Source: Primulina eburnea
Taxonomy: Eukaryota; Streptophyta; Magnoliopsida; Lamiales; Gesneriaceae
DNA: 64,000 nucleotides
Assembly (NCBI RefSeq): GCF_022965805.1
Contig: NW_027331428.1
Location: 115,245-179,244, forward strand
Direction of reading: 5' to 3'
The position numbers and the translations under genes are program-made. This document shows, piece by piece, positions 58,858-64,000 of this stretch; the stretch's first letter is position 1, and each line of letters starts with the position of its first letter. The notes beneath the pieces are model-generated. The model had not been told where the DNA came from. It saw only the letters and a program-made list of their open reading frames with translations, and did not search any database.

Positions 58858-59325
58858 GATTATCGATGTGGATAGATTGATAGCTTCTTCTATTACTGTT
58901 GGTTGATATTATATCGATGTGGATAGACGTATAGCTTCTTCTATTACTGTTAATTGTTGATATTATATCGATGTGGATAGACCTATAGCTTCTTCTATTA
59001 CTGTTAATTGATAGTATATCGATGTGGATAGATTCATCGTTCCTTCTATTACTGTTAATCGATGTTATATCGATGTGGATAGAATCGGACTTTGTTCTAT
59101 TACTGGTAATCGATATCATATCAATGTGGATAGAATCAGGGCTTGCTCTATTACTGGTAATCGATAATATATCAATGTGGATAGAATCAGGGCTTCTTCT
59201 ATTACTGTTAATCGATACTATATCGGTGTGGATAGAACTGGAGTCTTTTCTATTACTGTTAATCGATACTATATCGACGTGGATAGAACTGGAGTCTTTT
59301 CTATTACTGTTAGTCGATATATACA
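58858..59325 (+). repeat. 51-bp minisatellite in A2 5' LTR (9 units)
   Basis: The same GTGGATAGA units as in A1, with one added unit (containing GATAGACCTATAGC) flanked by a 3-base irregularity (AATTGTTGATA). Confidence 0.93.
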
Positions 59326-59850
59326 TGCCGACGTCTGGAACCGGGATCCCTAGACTAGGATTGAGTCTAGTCTGAATTATGTAGCTACGAGTATTGTTGA
59401 CAGCGTGCTATTGATTATGTTTCAGATTTGTTACATAGGATTGTTACCTGATTACATGCTTTATATTTGTTATATGATTGCATGTTTCATTGATTTATAC
59501 TGGGAGTTATTCTCACCGGTTTATCCGGCTGTTGTCTTGTCTGTATGTGTACTTGACAACAGGTGGGACAGGATAAGGGTCAGGAAGAGAACGAGGCTGG
59601 ACTAGATAGCGTGGAGATCTGGGCTTCAGAAGCAACTTAGGATTCAGTACTGATATGTAATTGAACCTAGTTGGATTATTGTAGATCATACAATAATTAT
59701 ATGTATGTTTAATATGTAATTTGAATTTAATTACATTACGTTTCCGCTTTGCATTTTAAAAAAAAAAATTTTAGACCCTGTTTTACTAATTGATTAATTA
59801 GTCCCAATGATGATTAAGAACTTGATTAGCGTCCGGGTCCCCACAACAGG

Positions 59851-59862
59851 TGGTATCAGAGC
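59851..59862 (+). other. Primer binding site of A2
   Basis: TGGTATCAGAGC follows the LTR end by five bases. Confidence 0.92.
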
Positions 59863-60316
59863 TATAGGTCCTTGAACTGTGGTTCCTTAGCACTGAGATA
59901 GAAAAGAGTGAGCGGGGTAGACTGAGTTTTCTTACCTGCGTTTGATTGCTAGCATGTGATTGATTATAATGTGGATTACATTGTGTATGCTAGCATGATA
60001 TGATGCTTTATTGCCTTGATTTATATGGCACATCAGTAAATATAATGTTGAAATTACATTGTATATACTAAGATTTCAGTATGTGTTATTGTTTAGAAAG
60101 CTACATGTTACCTGAATATCCGAGTTGATTTGGTAATATGTATTATTTGAAACTGGATCAGAACCGAGTCTGAATCAGAGGTATATGATCAGAGGAGGGC
60201 TGGGACAGATTTTATAGATTGTGTACTAATCTGGTTGATATTCAGATATACCGCCTCGAAGAATTTCAGAAAAGGGTAGTACTTCGTCTGAACAGATAGA
60301 TATATCAGAAACTCAG

Positions 60317-61162
60317 ATGGCAATAAAGATGAAAGAATTTCAGTTATTTCAGCCGCCGCTTCTGAGTGGTACAGAGACATCTGAAGAGTGCCAGAATTGG
60401 GTAGATGACATCGAAATACTGTTTGATTTACTTGATTGTACAGATGAACAGAGAGTTAAATTGGTATTCCACCAGTTACGAGAGGCTGCCAGAAGTTGGT
60501 GGATTACAATTAAAGGAATGTTAGAACATGGAGGTACAGTGATTTCGTGGGAAACATTCAGAACTAAATTTTATCGAAGATTTTTCTCAGTTTCCTATCG
60601 GGAGGACAAAAGAGCAGAATTTGAGAATTTAAGACAAGGCCCATTGAATATTGATGAATATACTGCTAAATTCTCTACTTTACTGCGTTTTGCTCCTCAT
60701 TTAGCTGGGAATGATGAAGCTGTAGTGAATCAGTTCATCAGAAGATTGAATTCGGAGGTAGTTGCACTGATGAATATGCAGCGACCTTATCATTTTGCTG
60801 ATATCTTGAGTAGAGCGAAGAGAGCTGAGGCGAGTCTGATTAGACAGCTAGGGAGGTTGTGTGTGAAGCAGCCTCAGACACAGCAGTCCCCTCTCCGATT
60901 TGATCAAGGCAGTACGAGTGGAAAGCAAGATTTGCTGAAAGCTCGGAAGAAGCCATTCAAGAAGCTAGGAAGCGATTCATCTAGCTCTAGTGGTTCCAGT
61001 CCGAGTTATACTGGAGTGTATTGCAGAACTTGCGGAGGAAGACATTCCACAGAGCAATGCCAGGGAGTGACTGGTAGTTGCCGTATCTGTAGACAGCCGG
61101 GACACTTTGCTAAAGTTGTCCCAGAGACGGTCCCGAAGATCTTAGGGAACAACGTTCATTGA
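60317..61162 (+). pseudogene. gag: gag of A2, open but with a damaged zinc knuckle end
   Basis: A 281-codon frame covers the Gag capsid region (CQNWVDDIEILFDLLD, WETFRTKFYRRFFSVSYRED, FAPHLAGNDEAVV) and a Ser-rich linker without the frameshift seen in A1. At the end of the zinc knuckle one base is missing relative to A1, turning HFAKVC into HFAKVV, so the last zinc-binding Cys is lost and a short unrelated tail follows. The position equivalent to B1's initiator ATG is ATA, so the frame is taken from the next ATG. It is homologous to the N-terminal part of B1 Gag. The capsid part might fold, but RNA binding should be impaired. Protease is not fused in frame. Confidence 0.8.
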
Positions 61163-63706
61163 GAAACAAACCCAGAATCCATAACAGGTACTATTCTTTA
61201 TGATTCTATTGCATATGTATGATATATACTAATGCATTTGTTAAGAATATCTTTGACTGAGTTGCATGGAGATATGCTATATCTGTTGGGTTGGTTGTAG
61301 TGTAGTATTGATGTCCTTGCTTGTTGAGGAAATGTTGATATCAGAGATTTCTGTATATAGTGTATACTACAGTAAGATGAGAATGAAATAGAGATAGATT
61401 ATGATGTACTTGTGTTTTCTGATTTGAACGCATTATTGATATGTATATGCTGAACAAGTACAGACATATTGTAGAATTTTTCCAGAAATGGTAAGATTCA
61501 GACCAGAGATAACTGATCAGTGGAGATACCACGATAAGGATTCTAGATTTAGAATTCCTTCGATATCTGTATTGTATATGACTCGATTAGTACAGAAAGG
61601 AGCAGATTGCATCCTTATGTATTCAGTAGATCCACTGAAATCGAGTTTAGTATTGACAGATTGGTCAGTATTATACAAGTTGGCTGATGTTTGCCTAGAT
61701 AAGATTTCAGAATGATGTTATATCAGAAAGATAAATTTCAGAATTGAATTGCGATCAGGTATTGTTTGTATAGTAGATTTAGTACAGAATGGTATTGATT
61801 ATACAGAATAATACAAAATGAATTGAAAGAATATTTGAAAGATCATATTAAATATTCTGAGAATTATGATTCTTGTATACAGAAATTGTTCAGATATGGA
61901 TTTTGTTTGAAACAGATTGTATTCAGAATATATGATATTGATGTTAGTATACTGATTGATTTTGAGACAGTTGATATTGTGATCAGTGACTGATCAGATA
62001 CCGATATCAGAAAGATCAGAAAGTCAGAATTGTCAGAGATTGATATTATATGAGTTGACAGATTATCTGATATGCTTGTGTTTTGAACTGTTTGAGAATT
62101 ATTGCTTCTAGATCAGTATTTTATACAGATTGTATTGTTTGGGGAGCATATTATATTTGTAGATGATATATAGCAGTTGATCGGAATGGCATGAAGATCT
62201 GATTGATTTGTCAGAATCGATAGTATTGTTAGAACTTACAATCCTATATATTTACTAGATTAACATAGATTATTGTTATTCTGAATCAGTATTGATACAG
62301 ATTTTATGAACCGTTGAAAGTATATACAGTTTAGCTGGTATCAGAAATGAATTCGAGAATTTCAACAGTTCAGAAACGTGATCAGAGTGGTCAGAACAGT
62401 ATTTCGATAATCAGAGCAGAGTATCGGTCAGAAAAACAGATATGTGATTGTGTGTTTTGTATTAGACTGATTGTGTTATGATATCAGAATGTTTCAGAGT
62501 TGTATAACATAATTGATATTGATAATCAGAGCCGAATACCAGGTAGGTATTTTTTTTAAATTTTATTATTAACTGATTTGTTTACACCGAACAGTTTGAA
62601 TCTTAAATTACAGATAGTGTCAGAAATGCATTGTAGTGGGATTCAGTGTTCCTTTTGCTGACTAAGAATGTATGAGATTCGAATAGATCGGTATGATATA
62701 GACAGATTAGATCAGTCGTGGACAGAATTTGTACAGAAACTGTTGGCAGAAATTGTACTGATATGTCTGAATCGCTAACAGAGAAGACAGAAAAAATAGA
62801 AATCAAGAAGATTATTACAGAATTTGTATATTTCTGAATAGAAATGGGAGTGCATTTCTATGGCTTTAGTAATGACATTACCGCCATTTTTCTTCAGATG
62901 GTAAGATAATATGATTATGATTGACAGATTGTTCAATCTATATCAATTAGTTTGTACCAGATAACATACAACAGAACCAGATGACATTGATTGATGTCAG
63001 AACATAGTCAGAGTGACTAGAATGTAGAAGTAGACTATATCAGATTGTGATTTTGATTAAGTTGCAATTATGGCAGATCATACCATAAGTTATTTTGCAG
63101 ATTATTTACAGATTGACAGACAGTCAGAGTGTATTACCCAGATATTGGAAGATTGTCCAGAGAACTGTATTGCTGGATGTTAGCACTAATTGATATGATT
63201 TATTATCAATGCGTAACAATAACTATCAGCTTATCAGATGGGTAATGAGATAGTTATAGACAAGATAGTATACGGTGAATACTACAGATTTCTTTTGAAA
63301 AAAAAAAAAAATTTAGAAGGAAGATGAAGATAGTTCAGAATGGACAGATTTAAGAAACCAATGTCGGATGATGACGATTGGTCTTTGGAATTAAAGATTG
63401 TATAGGTCCTGATTGGGATAAACAGATTGGATAACAATTACTGGTATTGTTTTGGTATAAATTGTACTTGGTTTATACGGATGTTGTATAACCAGCATGG
63501 CAAAAATTAATTTTGTCAGAGTTAGTTGAAAAGTATCATGATAGTATACGTCATGAATTCTCATTCCAGATTTGAAATCAGAGGTTGATACAAGAAAGGG
63601 ATTTCAGAACGGGTTCATTGAGATGAGCTTTGATTTAAACTCTATTATACATTCTTCTGTTTTATCTGTATGGGTTGCTTGTGAGTTCGAGGACGAATTC
63701 AGATCT
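61163..63706 (+). pseudogene. pol: Decayed pol of A2
   Basis: Same content as 13603-16160, differing only by scattered substitutions and short indels. Recognisable remnants are the protease region just after 61190, the linker frame 61488-61715 and an integrase end near 63110-63180. No enzyme can be encoded. TCAGA- and TGAT-rich AT-biased sequence fills the gaps. Confidence 0.75.
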
Positions 63707-63720
63707 AAGAGGGGGAGAAA
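63707..63720 (+). other. Polypurine tract of A2
   Basis: AAGAGGGGGAGAAA directly precedes the 3' LTR. Confidence 0.9.
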
Positions 63721-64000
63721 TGTAATGCCCGAGATTTAATTATTATAATCAGACGTTGATTAATTGTCATGATTGAACTCAAATGAACCGATATGACAAG
63801 GGGGCGTCGTTGCAATTGTTAGCCAAGTTTTTTTGGACAGAAACCTCGGCGCTCGAGCGGTAGAAAAGCACCGCCCGAGCGCCAATGCATCGCAAATTAT
63901 TTTCGGACAGAAGGTTCGGCGCCCGGGCGGTAGATTTTAACCGCCCGAGCGCCAAGGTGCCTTCGGGAAATTCTTATACCGAGAGTGCCGCGCTCGAGCG
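63721..64000 (+). repeat. 3' LTR of A2, first 280 bases (continues beyond window)
   Basis: It starts TGTAATGCCCGAG and matches the 5' LTR apart from a few short indels. It reaches the first arm of the third hairpin, so the deletion seen in A1's 3' LTR is absent here. Confidence 0.9.

Larger units (their letters stand above)
58012..59845 (+). repeat. 5' LTR of A2 (1834 bp)
   Basis: It starts TGTAATGCCCGAG and ends GGGTCCCCACA. Relative to A1's 5' LTR it has one extra minisatellite unit of about 54 bases and keeps all three promoter hairpins. The LTR hairpin is at 59529-59562. Confidence 0.93.
58012..64000 (+). mobile_element. Element A2: second copy of the A1 insertion, cut by window edge
   Basis: 5' LTR 58012-59845, primer site 59851-59862, gag, decayed pol, purine tract 63707-63720 and the first 280 bases of the 3' LTR (from 63721). 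It is inserted at the same base of the same variant monomer as A1 and has the same decayed pol. It is therefore a duplicate of the same insertion at an offset near 47.5 kb. The visible part of its two LTRs agrees apart from a few short indels. Confidence 0.9.

Overview
This window is plant nuclear heterochromatin with no recognisable cellular gene. The evidence for a flowering plant, probably a eudicot, is four families of Ty3/gypsy LTR retrotransposons primed from initiator methionine tRNA (TGGTATCAGAGC-type sites). They lie in or next to a long satellite. No rRNA, tRNA, CRISPR array or bacterial feature was seen.

The backbone is a head-to-tail satellite with a period of about 364 bp. It fills 1657-10520, 17824-20914 and 48781-58011, about 58 monomers, all in one orientation. 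Read on the minus strand, each monomer is almost entirely the catalytic core of a Ty3/gypsy integrase, of a different lineage from the elements inserted here. Every monomer examined has lost the second catalytic aspartate. This retrotransposon-gene-derived satellite is the most notable item.

Layout: (1) 1-1656, minus-strand element D entering from the left (gag start, primer site, 5' LTR). (2) 1657-10520, satellite array 1. (3) 10521-17823, element A1, complete with both LTRs and a 5-bp target duplication; it has a broken gag and a rotted pol. (4) 17824-20914, array 2. (5) 20915-36197, element C1, a damaged gag-pol element whose 5' LTR is split by B1 (21023-29017). B1 is young and structurally intact, with one 1511-codon gag-pol frame and near-identical LTRs. 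(6) 36198-48780, a second, indel-rich copy of satellite end + C + nested B (C2/B2), cut off in pol. (7) 48781-58011, array 3. (8) 58012-64000, element A2, inserted at exactly the same satellite site as A1 and running off the right edge.

B1 encodes everything needed for its own mobility (capsid, protease, reverse transcriptase, RNase H, integrase, chromodomain-like tail). C1 has an open pol second half but a broken first half. A keeps good LTRs, primer site and purine tract but no usable enzymes, so it probably moved using proteins of a B-like relative. Matching insertion sites and shared lesions show that A1/A2, B1/B2 and C1/C2 are copies of the same insertions. They are not independent transpositions. 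The C2/B2 copy has a density of single-base deletions that suggests poorly polished sequence or an alternate haplotype placed in tandem. All positions and comparisons were made by eye.
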